Shown piece by piece: positions 20,895 to 32,762 of a stretch of 51,457 nucleotides of DNA. Source of the stretch: Chromera velia (Eukaryota; Sar; Chromeraceae); NCBI GenBank assembly GCA_018398765.1, contig JAHBMJ010000286.1, positions 1 to 51,457 of the forward strand, in the 5' to 3' direction. Positions within the stretch are counted from its first letter, which is position 1, and every line of letters starts with the position of its first letter. Position numbers and translations under genes: made by a program. The notes beneath the pieces were generated by a model that was not told the DNA's origin, did no database searches, and saw nothing but the letters and a program-made list of their open reading frames with translations.

Positions 20895-22036
20895 ATGTTG
20901 CAGCTGATGCTGCTGCTTCTTCGTCCGCGAAGGTGTGGGATTTGCATTATCGTAGCAGGCAGCTGTATCAGGACCAGGATCATCCGAACTCACACTCAGA
21001 CAGTCAGACTCAAGGTCAAATTCTTATTGCAGCAACAGGCCCAACCCTTCGGAGTCTTTTCTGCCCTGCCGATGGCTCTAGATTTGAACATCTTTGTACC
21101 ATTGGTTTTAGCGTTTCCTTCACCACCTTCTCTTCCGATATCTGTCAGGACATATAGGCAGAGGAGGAAGAGAAGGTTAGCACCGTTGTCAGTCAATAGA
21201 AGCCTTAGGATAGTGAAAAAGAGGCAGACGAAAAGAGAAAGGATGATGAGAAGGAAAGCGAAGAAGAGAGCAAAATCGGCAGTTGTCAAGAAAGAGAGAA
21301 AGAAGCCCGGTGTTTCATCGGAGGATGTAGGGGAGGTTGCTGGGGAGGATGTGTGTGGAAAGGGCAAGAAAGCGAAGACCCTCCCGCTTCCTTCAGTAGA
21401 ATGTATAGAGGATCTAGAAAAGAAAGATGAGTTATCCCATCCGCTTCTTCTGATTCCACTCAGAGCCTCCGCCTCTGCCTCTGCAACCTTTGCCGAGTCC
21501 TTGTTGTGTACAAAGACAGCTTCTGCTGCTTGCACAGGTGCTACTCCTTCTTCTCTGCTTCTGAAGGAGAAGACAGAAGGAGAGACAGGGGGAGAAAGGT
21601 TCCGATTCAGCTCAGAGCCTCCGCTTCCACCTTTGCAACCTCTGCTGAGTCCTTGCCGTGTACAAAGACAGCTTCTGCTGCTTATACAGGTGCTACTCCT
21701 TCTTCTCTGCTTCTGAAGGAGAAGACAGAAGGAGAGACAAGGGGAGAAAAGAAAACAAAAAGAGAAGCGGATAGGCAGGCAAAATCCGGTTCTGTTGGAG
21801 GCGCCGTATTCCAAAAACCCTCTGACTCTTCTTGCATTTCCGTTCTCATCAGTCCATTCTTTTGCACTCCAGAAAAACCAACAAACGCCAAAGAATCTAG
21901 TGAAGATGGCGAAAGGGACATAGGAAAGAGTGATCATACATCCGAGCAGCGGTATGTAAAGGCACCAAGAAGTGACGAGCTGATGGAGTATGCCCAAAGC
22001 ACCAATTCCAAGCAGACAAGGAGAGCAGAAAAGTAA
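20895..22036 (+). pseudogene. Lysine/arginine-rich hypothetical protein, frame broken by duplication
   Basis: One frame from 20895 to 21716 reads a hydrophobic start, then a basic stretch (RMMRRKAKKRAKSAVVKK), then LRASASASATFAESL. A tandem copy 152 bp later is read in another frame, which is open to 22036. Since 152 is not a multiple of three, the duplication moved the reading frame. Either the gene died through it, or an intron within one copy restores the frame. No domain is recognised. Confidence 0.35.
21461..21764 (+). repeat. Tandem duplication of 152 bp
   Basis: The segment starting CAGAGCCTCCGC at 21461 recurs at 21613 with few substitutions, and GCTACTCCTTCTTCTC keeps the same 152-bp offset (21540 and 21692). 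Confidence 0.9.
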
Positions 22037-22464
22037 AGCACTCTGATCACTCCGTTGACTGATCTGAATGCAACACGAAAGGGGACGTCAAGGAGATCAG
22101 ATCATCTCCGCTCGACGTGCTGTAGCGTTGAATAGGTGGCTCACTTTCTGATTGAGGGGCCTGCAGGCCGACCATATAAGAAAAGAACGAGGGGGACGGA
22201 ACCCCTATGCGAGCAGCCATGCGAGGGCATTGCAGAGAAAAGCTAGTTGATGTAGCTCTGCATGCACTTTTGTGGTTGGGGCTCTCGACCTTCTACGTTC
22301 CTTAGCGGCTGTCAGCAGTCCCGGGGAGGAGATTTGAGAGAAAGGAGCGCCAAGGATGACGCTAGCAAAGAAACAGTGTATCTTAAGGTTGTACCGTGAA
22401 AGCGCATTATAGAGTGGGAAAGCCGCCAAGTGGATTCTTTCCATCATCGCCCTCTGGTAACACA

Positions 22465-22716
22465 ATGGGGTCTGCACTCTGCGGGGTCTTGAAATTATGC
22501 TGTCTGAGCGCTCCTCCACGTCCCGTCTCAATTAATGAAAAGGAGCTCATTAGGGCGAGCAACGCAAGCGAGCGACTACTTATGTTATATGGGTATACCA
22601 GTGATAGAGAGCGAGCGGCAAGCGTCTTTCTACAAGTAGAATGGACGGTACGTAGAATGGGGACTGAAGTGCCACTGCGGCAAGTTTTGGGTCGTTTACA
22701 TTTAGCCCAGGCCTAG
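22465..22716 (+). CDS. Small hypothetical protein with acylation-like N-terminus
   Basis: This 83-residue frame starts at ATG 22465. The start MGSALCG, with more cysteines at 12 and 13, resembles N-myristoylation plus palmitoylation signals seen on small membrane-tethered proteins. The rest is charged and helical (NEKELIRASNASERLLMLYG). No family is recognised. The longer frame from 22396 lacks an ATG at its beginning, so I chose 22465. Confidence 0.3.
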   Translation: MGSALCGVLKLCCLSAPPRPVSINEKELIRASNASERLLMLYGYTSDRERAASVFLQVEWTVRRMGTEVPLRQVLGRLHLAQA

Positions 22717-23503
22717 CATTTTGCGTTCGTACTTGTTTTGGTCTCCATATGATGCCGGTAAACGTTTACAGGCTAAATTACAGCAAAATATTTTAATGCT
22801 AACAACTTTTAGAATTACTTAAACTAAAACATTCTAGAAAATATTTCTAAAACTTATTAAAACCAGTTTAAAAATTAAACTTCAAAAAAGATTTTAGGAT
22901 ACTATTGAAACTCTCGTTAAAACGTATAAAAAATATAAAGATGTGAAAATTACTTACGAAGTGTATAGTCATTTATATACGCCGCCTAGGAGCTTAACGC
23001 TCCAACTGGGGTTAGGCATCCTCTAATAAACTAACTAACTAACTATTATTATCATCATTAATACTCTTATTAGATGATCTCTAAGCCATAATGCCATGCA
23101 TGAATCGATTTAGGACTAGGTCTAGCTAGAGGCCTAGAGTAATTATTATAATGCTTTACTAATTCCTCTATTTGAAAGGCTATTTCCAGACCATCTCTCT
23201 ACGCAACTCAGACGTTCAATATGGAAAACAAAGTTGGACATGGCAATTATTTTTTTTTCTATTTTTAAATTTCAAGTCACTTTAAACTCACTTAGTGTAC
23301 AACTGCAAATGCAGCTGCTCACTAGGCTGCTCACTGACTCTTAATGAAATCATTTTTTCAGTCAAACATAACTGATGACTAAATCATCAGTCTGAATGTA
23401 TATACAATTTTTATGATTCAATGTTCAGATTCATGCAGCGCAATGCTTATTCTACGCTCATGCACGACATTCAAAAAAGGTTATGATTCTGTCAGCCATC
23501 CAG
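22717..23503. other. AT-rich spacer with a retroelement-like 3' tail
   Basis: The stretch is AT-rich and has no gene. At 23005-23046 the bases ACTGGGGTTAGGCATCCTCT are followed by TAATAAAC and AACT repeats. This resembles the terminus of a non-LTR element, and a related end is found on the minus strand at 31503-31530. The body of such an element is not recognisable here. Confidence 0.4.
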
Positions 23504-26500
23504 TCAGCCACCGCCTTTTTTTGCTTTCGTGCAAGTCTTTTTGTGCTTCGGCCAATCCGCTCGCTGGCACTCCTTCGAACAGTAGTGAACTCGACAGCAC
23601 AGCTGCAAATTATCCGGTTTCCCGCACGCACAGCAAACTGCTTCCCCGTTTTTGGCGCGGTCCCTTTTCGCCTTCTCTGCTGCAGTGAACACTGGCCCTC
23701 CGCACTTGCAGTTCTCCCTCTTGTGCTCTCTGCAGATGCGAACTTGGGTGAGTTTTTGACCTCCAGATGTGCGAAATATGGGGAGATGAGTCATTCCCTT
23801 CGCAAAAGGGAAAGTCATATGTTTTGCACCCCGCGGGTCGCTAGATCGGCCTCGGATGGCAGCTTCTACCCTCGCGACGGCAGCCCCCAGATCAAATTTG
23901 AAGTCTCGTCTGAAGGGAACAGAGAAGGCATCACTTCCCTCTCCTCCGCCCTCCCCCTTCTTCCCAAACGGGTCCTTGTAGTTCAAGGCCGAGGCAGCCT
24001 CACACACAGCCTTGAGCGTATCTCTGTCGTCCTTCTCAAACTTCCCTTCCTGCAGCGCTGCATAGAAGGCGGCTGGTCCCTTCTCGCCCAGGCCATTTGA
24101 GTCTTCGGGAGGGCAGCTGATCTCCCCTCCCAACACTCTTACGGCCCCGTCGGATTCCTCGGCAGAGAACACCTGAGGAGAAGGAGAGAAACAACAGAGA
24201 AAGTGAACAGTAAGGCAGGAAGAGAGAAAAAGAAAGAAAGAATGAAAGAAAGAAAGAAAGACAGACAGACAGAAAGAAAGAAACACAGAGAGACAGACAG
24301 ACAGACAAACAGACCGACAGACAGACAGAAAGGAATCAAGTCTGCTTTCAATACGGACCTCTGCAAACCAAAAAATGCAGTCGGCGGCGGGCCCTTTTTT
24401 GCCGGAAGAGAAGCGATGTGAGCGTTGCAGGTGCATGTCGTTTCACAACAGAAATTTACCATTTCGTTCTGATTGTCTCTCAGCCGTCCTTATTTCCCTC
24501 TCTCCGTTTCCTTTCCTCTAGCCTACAAAACAGCCAATTGTCCTTTTTGTGTCACGGGTTCTCTCCATATTTCCAACCTCACTCACCAGACCACCAACTG
24601 ACCCTCTCCAAGGAAATCAGATGCGTCCAATGGTCTCCCAGGTCGTACTCGTAGACCATTCTGTCCCCCTTTTGGACGAAGAAGTCAGAGAGGTAGAACT
24701 CCCTGTCGTCCAGGTGCCAGTACCCCATCCACATCAAATGCATTGAGTCGACAGCCATCGAGTCCACAGGCCCAAACAGAGAACCGTCTGCATGCATGCA
24801 TCAATGACAAGGCGCAAAACCAGCACACACATAAACATGTGCACAAACATACACCCGAGCTTGAGAGAGCATCAGGAAGTGGAGAGCACATGAGAAGTTG
24901 TGCGGCTGGAATACGGAACGGGCACGCTTCCCCTACAGCCACTGTGACACGCAGCCGCCATCTGCCTTGGTTTGGACCCTTTTTTTTCTTCTTCTCATCT
25001 CTTTCTCTCGCGCAACAAACGGCAAGTCGCGTCTAGTGTCGGATGATAAGAAGCAAAGAAGAATCAAGTCAGGAGAAGAAACAAAGGCCACAAAAAACTT
25101 TACTGACTGACCTGTGGCGTCAGTGAATGGGTAGAAGTGATAATTGCGGCACCATCCGATCGCAGGATTCAGCACTCTGTCCTGGAATGCCCTCAGCGAC
25201 ATGGCAGAGGACACGCGGACCTCTCTCCATAGAGGCCGGGTCTCCCTCGTGCGCTCGGGCCCTGGGTGGGTGAGTTCTATGCGCAGCTGGATGTCTACTG
25301 CTCTCCCCCTCCCCTCCCCTCTTGCTTGGCGTCTCTCTTTGAGTCTCTCGGTTTTCAGAGCGCCCAGTCGCTTCACGAACTGCACCTCCGGCGTACCCCT
25401 TTCTTCTCTCGCATGGAAGCCGTAAACGCTCTGAGTCTCCATCTGCCTGTCCATCATAGCCTCCGGAGACATGACGTCGGAGAAGAGGTCAATGCCCCAG
25501 GTTTCCGCAATCCCGTCCTCGCACTTTTTTGGAACGAAGGCCTTTGGGTCACGGAACATGAAGGCTGGGAGCATCCGGGCCGTGGAATCATTCGGGTGTG
25601 TGTTGACATAAGGGGACAAACGTATCTCCTCCTCACTCGCTCTCTCCACAGGGAGACCAGAGGTGAAGAGAGACTCGTCTGCTGAGTTGTGCTTTACGAG
25701 GCCCCCTCCCTCTTTCTTCCCCTTCCCCTTCCCTCCCTCCTCTTTGTTGTCTGAAGCCGCTCGCAGATCAGACTGTGCACTCACGGCTTCTTGTCCTGCA
25801 GGCCTGCAGACACACACAGAAAAAGAAGAAATCTGAGTCCGTAGTCACGTTTTTGTTGAAAAACAGCGACACACAGAGGACGCCTTCATCCAGTCGTGTG
25901 ACCATCCACCCATGCGCCTACCGATCTTTCTATCCATCCAATCATCCATCAAACCACCCCCACCCACCCACCCAGCCGTTCCCCTCTATACCCCCTCGAC
26001 CCACCTTCCCCCAGGCAGACACCCTTCGTCCGTCTGTTCGCTCCGCTCCAAATTCCCTCCACACGCCCCCCTCTGAGCCTCTCCGACCGCCCCCCCCGCA
26101 GGCACGGTCTCATATTCTTCCAAACACCACACGTCACCAAAAACCCTCCCCCCTCCCCCCTGCCCACTCCCACTTCCCCAATAACCCCCGAACAAGAGCA
26201 GCCCCCCTGTGTTGAGAAAAACGCACACAGCAGAGGCCCGAGGGCCAGGGCCGCTTCCAGAAGAGGGCTTCAGCTCCTCCCATCTCCACTCGCCCCCCTC
26301 CCCAGCAGGGGGCCGAAGTCGAAGCGCGCCGTCGAAGTATTCACTCCCCCCCAGCATCGACACCCCAGGGTGCTGCTCCGTGTACCCTCCATACAAAATC
26401 GCCCCCCCGTCAGGAAGGGGGGCTGCGGAGAGTTCTGCCCTTGGCAATGGGACGAAGCTGCTGACTGTGTGGCGCTGCCAGGTTGCACTCGACACGGAGA

Positions 26501-29181
26501 AGGACACAAGAGTGTCCAGCTGCACGAGCGCCCTGTTGTCCTTACGTCTGCCTTGACCCCCGAACAAGAAAATCGTCTCGGCACCTACAGAGCAAATCAC
26601 GGTAGAGACATGTCAAAATACCCTTCAATTACATGGATGAAAAGGAAGAAGACCAGGAAGAAAGCTGTGCCTCCCGACAAAAGCTCCGGGACCCCTGATC
26701 TCTGCTGACAGTCCGCCGAGATAACAGCGCAGCAAGAGAGCAGACAGAAACTCACTCACAATAAACTAAATCAGGGCCTCAAAGAGATTCTGTCGACGCA
26801 CGCGAGGAAGAAAGCCAATTGAAAAGCGGTGAGACCGTCGATCAGAAAGAGACGTGACGAAAGAAAGGGACTAAGAAAAATGAAAAAAAAAAAAACGAAT
26901 GGCCAAGAGGAATCCAGAGGAAGAGAGGTCCGCTTGACTATCAGACAGACGACGCACTGAAGGAAGGAACGCCTGCCTGGCGGTCTGACTGACTGGCTGA
27001 CTTGACTCACCAGTCTCTTTGTCTGTCTGTGTCCATGCAGCACCCAGAGCAAGATCGTTGAGTCGGCGGAATGCGCCAGGCCGCCCCAGAGTTNGAGTCT
27101 CTCGGTTTTCAGAGCGCCCAGTCGCTTCACGAACTGCACCTCCGGCGTACCCCTTTCTTCTCTCGCATGGAAGCCGTAAACGCTCTGAGTCTCCATCTGC
27201 CTGTCCATCATAGCCTCCGGAGACATGACGTCGGAGAAGAGGTCAATGCCCCAGGTTTCCGCAATCCCGTCCTCGCACTTTTTTGGAACGAAGGCCTTTG
27301 GGTCACGGAACATGAAGGCTGGGAGCATCCGGGCCGTGGAATCATTCGGGTGTGTGTTGACATAAGGGGACAAACGTATCTCCTCCTCACTCGCTCTCTC
27401 CACAGGGAGACCAGAGGTGAAGAGAGACTCGTCTGCTGAGTTGTGCTTTACGAGGCCCCCTCCCTCTTTCTTCCCCTTCCCCTTCCCTCCCTCCTCTTTG
27501 TTGTCTGAAGCCGCTCGCAGATCAGACTGTGCACTCACGGCTTCTTGTCCTGCAGGCCTGCAGACACACACAGAAAAAGAAGAAATCTGAGTCCGTAGTC
27601 ACGTTTTTGTTGAAAAACAGCGACACACAGAGGACGCCTTCATCCAGTCGTGTGACCATCCACCCATGCGCCTACCGATCTTTCTATCCATCCAATCATC
27701 CATCAAACCACCCCCACCCACCCACCCAGCCGTTCCCCNNNNNNNNNNNCCCAGCCGTTCCCCTCTATACCCCCTCGACCCACCTTCCCCCAGGCAGACA
27801 CCCTTCGTCCGTCTGTTCGCTCCGCTCCAAATTCCCTCCACACGCCCCCCTCTGAGCCTCTCCGACCGCCCCCCCCGCAGGCACGGTCTCATATTCTTCC
27901 AAACACCACACGTCACCAAAAACCCTCCCCCCTCCCCCCTGCCCACTCCCACTTCCCCAATAACCCCCGAACAAGAGCAGCCCCCCTGTGTTGAGAAAAA
28001 CGCACACAGCAGAGGCCCGAGGGCCAGGGCCGCTTCCAGAAGAGGGCTTCAGCTCCTCCCATCTCCACTCGCCCCCCTCCCCAGCAGGGGGCCGAAGTCG
28101 AAGCGCGCCGTCGAAGTATTCACTCCCCCCCAGCATCGACACCCCAGGGTGCTGCTCCGTGTACCCTCCATACAAAATCGCCCCCCCGTCAGGAAGGGGG
28201 GCTGCGGAGAGTTCTGCCCTTGGCAATGGGACGAAGCTGCTGACTGTGTGGCGCTGCCAGGTTGCACTCGACACGGAGAAGGACACAAGAGTGTCCAGCT
28301 GCACGAGCGCCCTGTTGTCCTTACGTCTGCCTTGACCCCCGAACAAGAAAATCGTCTCGGCACCTACAGAGCAAATCACGGTAGAGACATGTCAAAATAC
28401 CCTTCAATTACATGGATGAAAAGGAAGAAGACCAGGAAGAAAGCTGTGCCTCCCGACAAAAGCTCCGGGACCCCTGATCTCTGCTGACAGTCCGCCGAGA
28501 TAACAGCGCAGCAAGAGAGCAGACAGAAACTCACTCACAATAAACTAAATCAGGGCCTCAAAGAGATTCTGTCGACGCACGCGAGGAAGAAAGCCAATTG
28601 AAAAGCGGTGAGACCGTCGATCAGAAAGAGACGTGACGAAAGAAAGGGACTAAGAAAAATGAAAAAAAAAAAAACGAATGGCCAAGAGGAATCCAGAGGA
28701 AGAGAGGTCCGCTTGACTATCAGACAGACGACGCACTGAAGGAAGGAACGCCTGCCTGGCGGTCTGACTGACTGGCTGACTTGACTCACCAGTCTCTTTG
28801 TCTGTCTGTGTCCATGCAGCACCCAGAGCAAGATCGTTGAGTCGGCGGAATGCGCCAGGCCGCCCCAGAGTTCCAACTCCCGACTTCCACGCAAATTGAA
28901 ATCTGGAGTCGACGGGAGGCCGCTCAGAGCCCGCACTTTCTCCCTTCTCTTTCTTCTTCTTTTTGGAAGCAGAGCCCCCTTTTTTAGAGGCGACTTCTTT
29001 CCGCGTCACCGTCAAGACCTCAAAGCCTTCCTGCATACAGTGTACACGCACGAGACGAAAAAGGACACAACAATTGCAGGACCCCTGCTTCGCGTTCGCA
29101 TTCGAAATCTATCCGTTCCCTCCTCCCGTCTTGCCCTCTCTCTTTCTCTTTCTCTTTCTCTTTCTCTCTGTCTCTGTCTCT

Positions 29182-29254
<73 letters not shown>

Positions 29255-30783
29255 GCGCTTCATAGGCGACGTATTGTTCTCTCTTTCTGCCTGACTCTCT
29301 GTGCTGACTCCACTCCATCACAGAAGTCTGTCAGAAGATGAAGGGAAGCGACACATACGTATGCGAAAAGGGTCGGAAGAAAAGCACATTTTTTTATGAA
29401 GAATAGAGGCAGCAGAATACTTCACACAACACGGGAGGGAAAAGGAGAGACGGACAAGGAACGAAAGAGTCAGAAAACCATGGGAGCGAGCACTCACTCT
29501 TCTTGCGTCCTGGTGCCCAGTGGTGACGCCCCCGAAGACCCACATCTGTGTGCCCCTCCCCGCTGCGACGGCACAGCATTCGTACAGGGGCCCCGGCCTT
29601 TCGCTCGGTTTCAAAAACTGTGTCACTTCTGTCCACCTCCACTCCACCCTGTCCATCTCGAGAACCCACACATCAGCCAGGGCCTTCGGTTTCTGACGAG
29701 CCCATGCCTTGGAACTCATTGGTGTGCTGGCGTCCTGCAGCCCTCCGCAGAGGACGAGAAGGGCCGGGGCTTCCAGATACACGGCACTGTGGGCAGAACG
29801 CAGACAGGGGACTGGCCCTCCCTCTCCTCCCACAATCTTCGGCTGTCGGAAGCAGCCATCTTCCGGGACGAATACGGAGAGCAGCATGGCCTCTTCCGAC
29901 TGCTTTGCTCTGTTGGTGCTCTTCTGCCCCTCCCAGAGTTTGCACTGCGATGGGGCCTCTCTCCCTCCAATGACTACCACAGCCTCAGAAATCAGACGGC
30001 CCGTCTCTGCCGCGGAATCTGATGCCGTCTCCTCTGCCGGCCCTGGAAGGGGAAGCACTACGTTGGCAACTCGGGTGGCTGTGTGGAAGAAACGGGGGGG
30101 GTTCGCCGAATCGTCATTCAGCAGTCGCCACTTGCAAGGGCGAGTCGCTTCTGCTAGCAGGGCATTCACCTTTTCTCGGAGACGATTCATATGCTCGTTT
30201 TCACCTATTGGGGCGCGGTTGAGGGCGGTCTTGCAAAGTTCTGCACGGTGCGCGGGGATGGAGAGCTGTGCCGATCTCCAGAGGAGTTTTTCGCACAGGG
30301 ATTCATATTCTCCGACCTTTCCCCGTTCCTTTGACGCGTTGATCAGGATGTTCAGCCCTAGTTTTGCTGACGCAATGTCCTCTTGGGCCTCATCAAGTGA
30401 GTAAGGGACGTCAGCTGGGAGATTTCCCGTCTCCGTCTCCAAGAGACGGACAGCACAGCACACTGAAGACGGTTGAGCGTCAGCAGAATCATTTGATGGA
30501 GTACCGGAGCGAGTTCTTTTGCCGTCTCCTGGGTACTATCAAGCCCAGGAATGGAAAATGGGAGAATTGAGGGACCAGCGAACGCATCCGAAAGTAGCTG
30601 CAGGTCTAGGGTTTTTGGAACTTTTTCAAGCATAGCTGTATACAGATCGAAAGCCTCTTTGACACTTCCCTTCTGGAAGACCTCGTTGGCCTTTTTCCTC
30701 TGCTGCTCCAGACGAGCAATAATGAGCTGCGTCATCATGGACGTCTCATCGGAGTCCGATGGGGGGCGAGAGTTCTTTGGCAT
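23504..30783 (-). CDS. Kelch, pRiA4b ORF-3-like and MYND zinc-finger protein
   Basis: Minus-strand exons are 30783-30576, 30528-29498, 29030-28790, 28363-27784 (second copy 26584-26005), 25803-25112, 24787-24603 and 24172-23504. Joined, they give exactly 1202 codons with all phases agreeing. Residues 1-200 are helical and TPR-like. About 205-690 carry Kelch repeats (VVIGGRE, VLCGGLQ, MWVFGGV, IFLFGGQ, ILYGGY, LLFGGY). After a charged linker, about 853-1035 form a pRiA4b ORF-3-like domain (PLWREVRVS, VYEYDLGDHWTHLI, CPPEDSNG) spread over three exons. The end, about 1159-1193, is a MYND finger (CCACGK, YCSKECQRADWPKHKKTC). MYND and Kelch domains bind partner proteins; the role of the pRiA4b fold is not established. 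The first intron (47 bp) is the least certain, and an assembly duplication confuses the middle. Confidence 0.8.
24190..24335 (+). repeat. GAAA/GACA microsatellite in an intron
   Basis: Purine-rich AGAA, AGAC and GACA units fill part of the intron 24173-24602 of the MYND gene; on the sense strand this is a pyrimidine-rich tract. Confidence 0.9.
25341..28872. repeat. Two identical 1753-bp segments joined by N, probable assembly artefact
   Basis: 25341-27093 and 27095-28872 match. The second is 25 bases longer, accounted for exactly by 11 Ns and a doubled CCCAGCCGTTCCCC at 27725-27763. A single N at 27094 sits at the join. Introns and low-complexity tracts match too. The gene model needs each exon only once. 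Confidence 0.85.
27739..27749. other. Assembly gap of 11 N
   Basis: The bases CCCAGCCGTTCCCC appear on both sides of the gap, the mark of two contig ends that overlap but were not merged. Confidence 0.95.
29175..29255 (+). repeat. TG dinucleotide array in an intron
   Basis: CT repeats at 29138-29180 pass into a TG array with one TATG break. The array lies in the intron 29031-29497 of the MYND gene. Confidence 0.95.
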
Positions 30784-30989
30784 GGTGAGATGATACGTTA
30801 AGAAAAGAGGCCGTCTCCGACGTCTACGCAGACGGAGCGAAGGCAGGCCGAGCGTCTACAACAGCTCGAACTCTGAGATCCACGAACGCTGTCAGGAGAG
30901 ATGAAGTTGTGGACATTTGAATTGTGCACTGGAAGAAGAAGACGGCAAGAAGGAACCTCAAGCATCTTCAAGCGATCTTCAATTAAGTT

Positions 30990-31190
30990 AATTTTCTTGG
31001 AGCCAGCCGCGCATGCATTTTTGGCCCATGCATACATTTTTGGAGCCAGCCGCCCATGCATTTTTAACCCAGCCGCCCATTTTTGAACCCAGCAGCTCCT
31101 AAATTTTGGACTATTTTGGACCCAGCGTCGCCCGCCGGGCCATGCAGCGACATTTTTTGATGATTGAGCAGCGACATTTTTTTGCCGTGA
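30990..31190 (+). repeat. Degenerate short repeats with CCAGCCGC and ATTTTT
   Basis: Variants of GAGCCAGCCGCCCATGCATT recur at about 25-40 bp spacing, and GCAGCGACATTTTTT occurs twice (31145 and 31169). The stretch lies 200-400 bp upstream of the MYND gene start. Confidence 0.6.
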
Positions 31191-31486
31191 GAGTTCGCTC
31201 AAACTGTGTGTGTGGACGGGTGAATTAAGCCGCGTTGGAAAATCCGCCGCCGGCCGCGTGCATGGTCCCGCAGACACAAATCGGGAACCGCGCCGACCCA
31301 AGTTCGATAGCGCCTAATGGCGCTGAAGCATGAAGGACAGATGCCCACTAGCTGACATCAAACCCACACTCTAATTCAAAAAACTTAAAAGAGGAAGGGG
31401 TCATAAGGCGTCCTCATGTAGAATCTAGTAGAGTCATATATGTACACGTGCGCTAGTATACGCTTACACGCGTATTAATGATACAA

Positions 31487-31545
31487 TTTTTTTTTTTGAG
31501 GGTTAGAGGATGCATAACACGTCCCAGTATACTGGCTGTTAGTTC
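31487..31545 (-). mobile_element. Possible 3' end of a non-LTR retroelement
   Basis: On the minus strand the bases ATACTGGGACGTGTTATGCA run into TCCTCTAACCCTC and then an 11-base A tract. The same end motif GCATCCTCTAA occurs at 23016-23026. The rest of such an element is not recognisable upstream. Confidence 0.35.
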
Positions 31546-32762
31546 GTACGGTATTGGGTGTCAACCTAGGCCTGTTTCTTCCTAAAAAACCCTTAATCAT
31601 CTATCCACCCTTAGTTTGTGATTCCGCCTGCCTCTCTACCCGTTTTTTCCTAGTTCCTCTTTTATGTCAAGTTCAATATAGTTCAATCATCTCTGCCGGC
31701 CTCCATCACTGCCGGCATCACAGTCAACGTCACTCCTCAAATCACTTAATTCACTCTCAACAAACGATCCTTTCAATCATCTTACAATATTTTTTCAATT
31801 TGATTCTTTTCTCTCCAACTCTTTACGATCTCTTTACTTCTTTATGCTTGTCCGTCTATTCAATCCGCTTGGTCTCCCTCTTCACTTCACTTCTTCAAGT
31901 TCTTTCACTCTCTGTTGGTGCCCCTTGCCCGGGAACAGAGAACGCTGCCACGTCGCGAGCAAACAATGGCTCCGCTTGGAAAAGGCCCCTTCTCCCTCTC
32001 TGTGACTCGGACCGTGAGTGAAAGGCTAGCAAGTTACTGCCACAAATCTCTGCAACGTGCACAACAGAATTTTGAAGTACTATTGCATCAGTCTGCTGTG
32101 GACTCCTGAAAAGTCTTCACCCCCCATCACTCTACTTCCTGCGTGATTTGATACAAAACGGTATCACAAGTATAAGCGGTGCTAAACTATGCTAAACGAC
32201 CATCCGTATGTACCAAAAATTTTTTGTAATCGTGTCATTTCCTCTAATAAACAAAAAAAAGGGCCCTTAGAGTAATAAAGAAAAGCGCTGATAGAATTAC
32301 AAGTTTTGAAAAACTTTATGAATCTTTACTACTCAAGTTTCAACTGCCGACTATTATACAATAATACACAACTTGAAGTTATGTAACTAGTTATATAACC
32401 TAGACTGCTACCTAGTAGTATATAACACAACAGTCTCACAATTTGAACGTTTCATAATAACTAACAACAATCTAAGTTTTACTATTACGCAGACGTTGTC
32501 TAGATTTTGCATTAGGTATTGTATAAATTAGCTAAGTCTAAAGCTAAGTACTAACAAAAAAAAAATGAACATTATTTTTGATTTTGCAGATCTAGTTGCA
32601 GATCAAAGTTTCAACTTATTTGATGTTTGATCGATAGTTTGATCTTATTTTGTTTCTTTTCTTTTCCTTTCTTTTCCGCTTCCCCTTGTCTTCCTTCTTC
32701 TTTTTTCCTTTCCTGGATTTTTTTAAGTACATATTTATGAAAATATTCATGAGTGTTGACTT

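Larger units (their letters stand above)
30784..32762. other. Spacer between two minus-strand genes
   Basis: Next to the MYND gene start there are degenerate repeats (30990-31190), then a retroelement-like tail on the minus strand (31487-31530), and an AT-rich part (32100-32640). An open plus-strand frame at 31554-32021 has no recognised content. Confidence 0.5.

Noticed and set aside
20996-21997. Minus-strand frame of 333 codons with hydrophobic stretches
   Set aside because: It is opposite to a Lys/Arg-rich plus-strand frame; the hydrophobic look comes from the complement of AAG/AGA codons, and no family is recognised.
26209-26708. Plus-strand frames opposite the Kelch exon
   Set aside because: Antisense shadows of a well supported spliced minus-strand gene.
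25341-28872. Genuine tandem duplication of Kelch exons
   Set aside because: Identical length after removing Ns and a 14-base overlap, plus N at the join, point to an assembly artefact.
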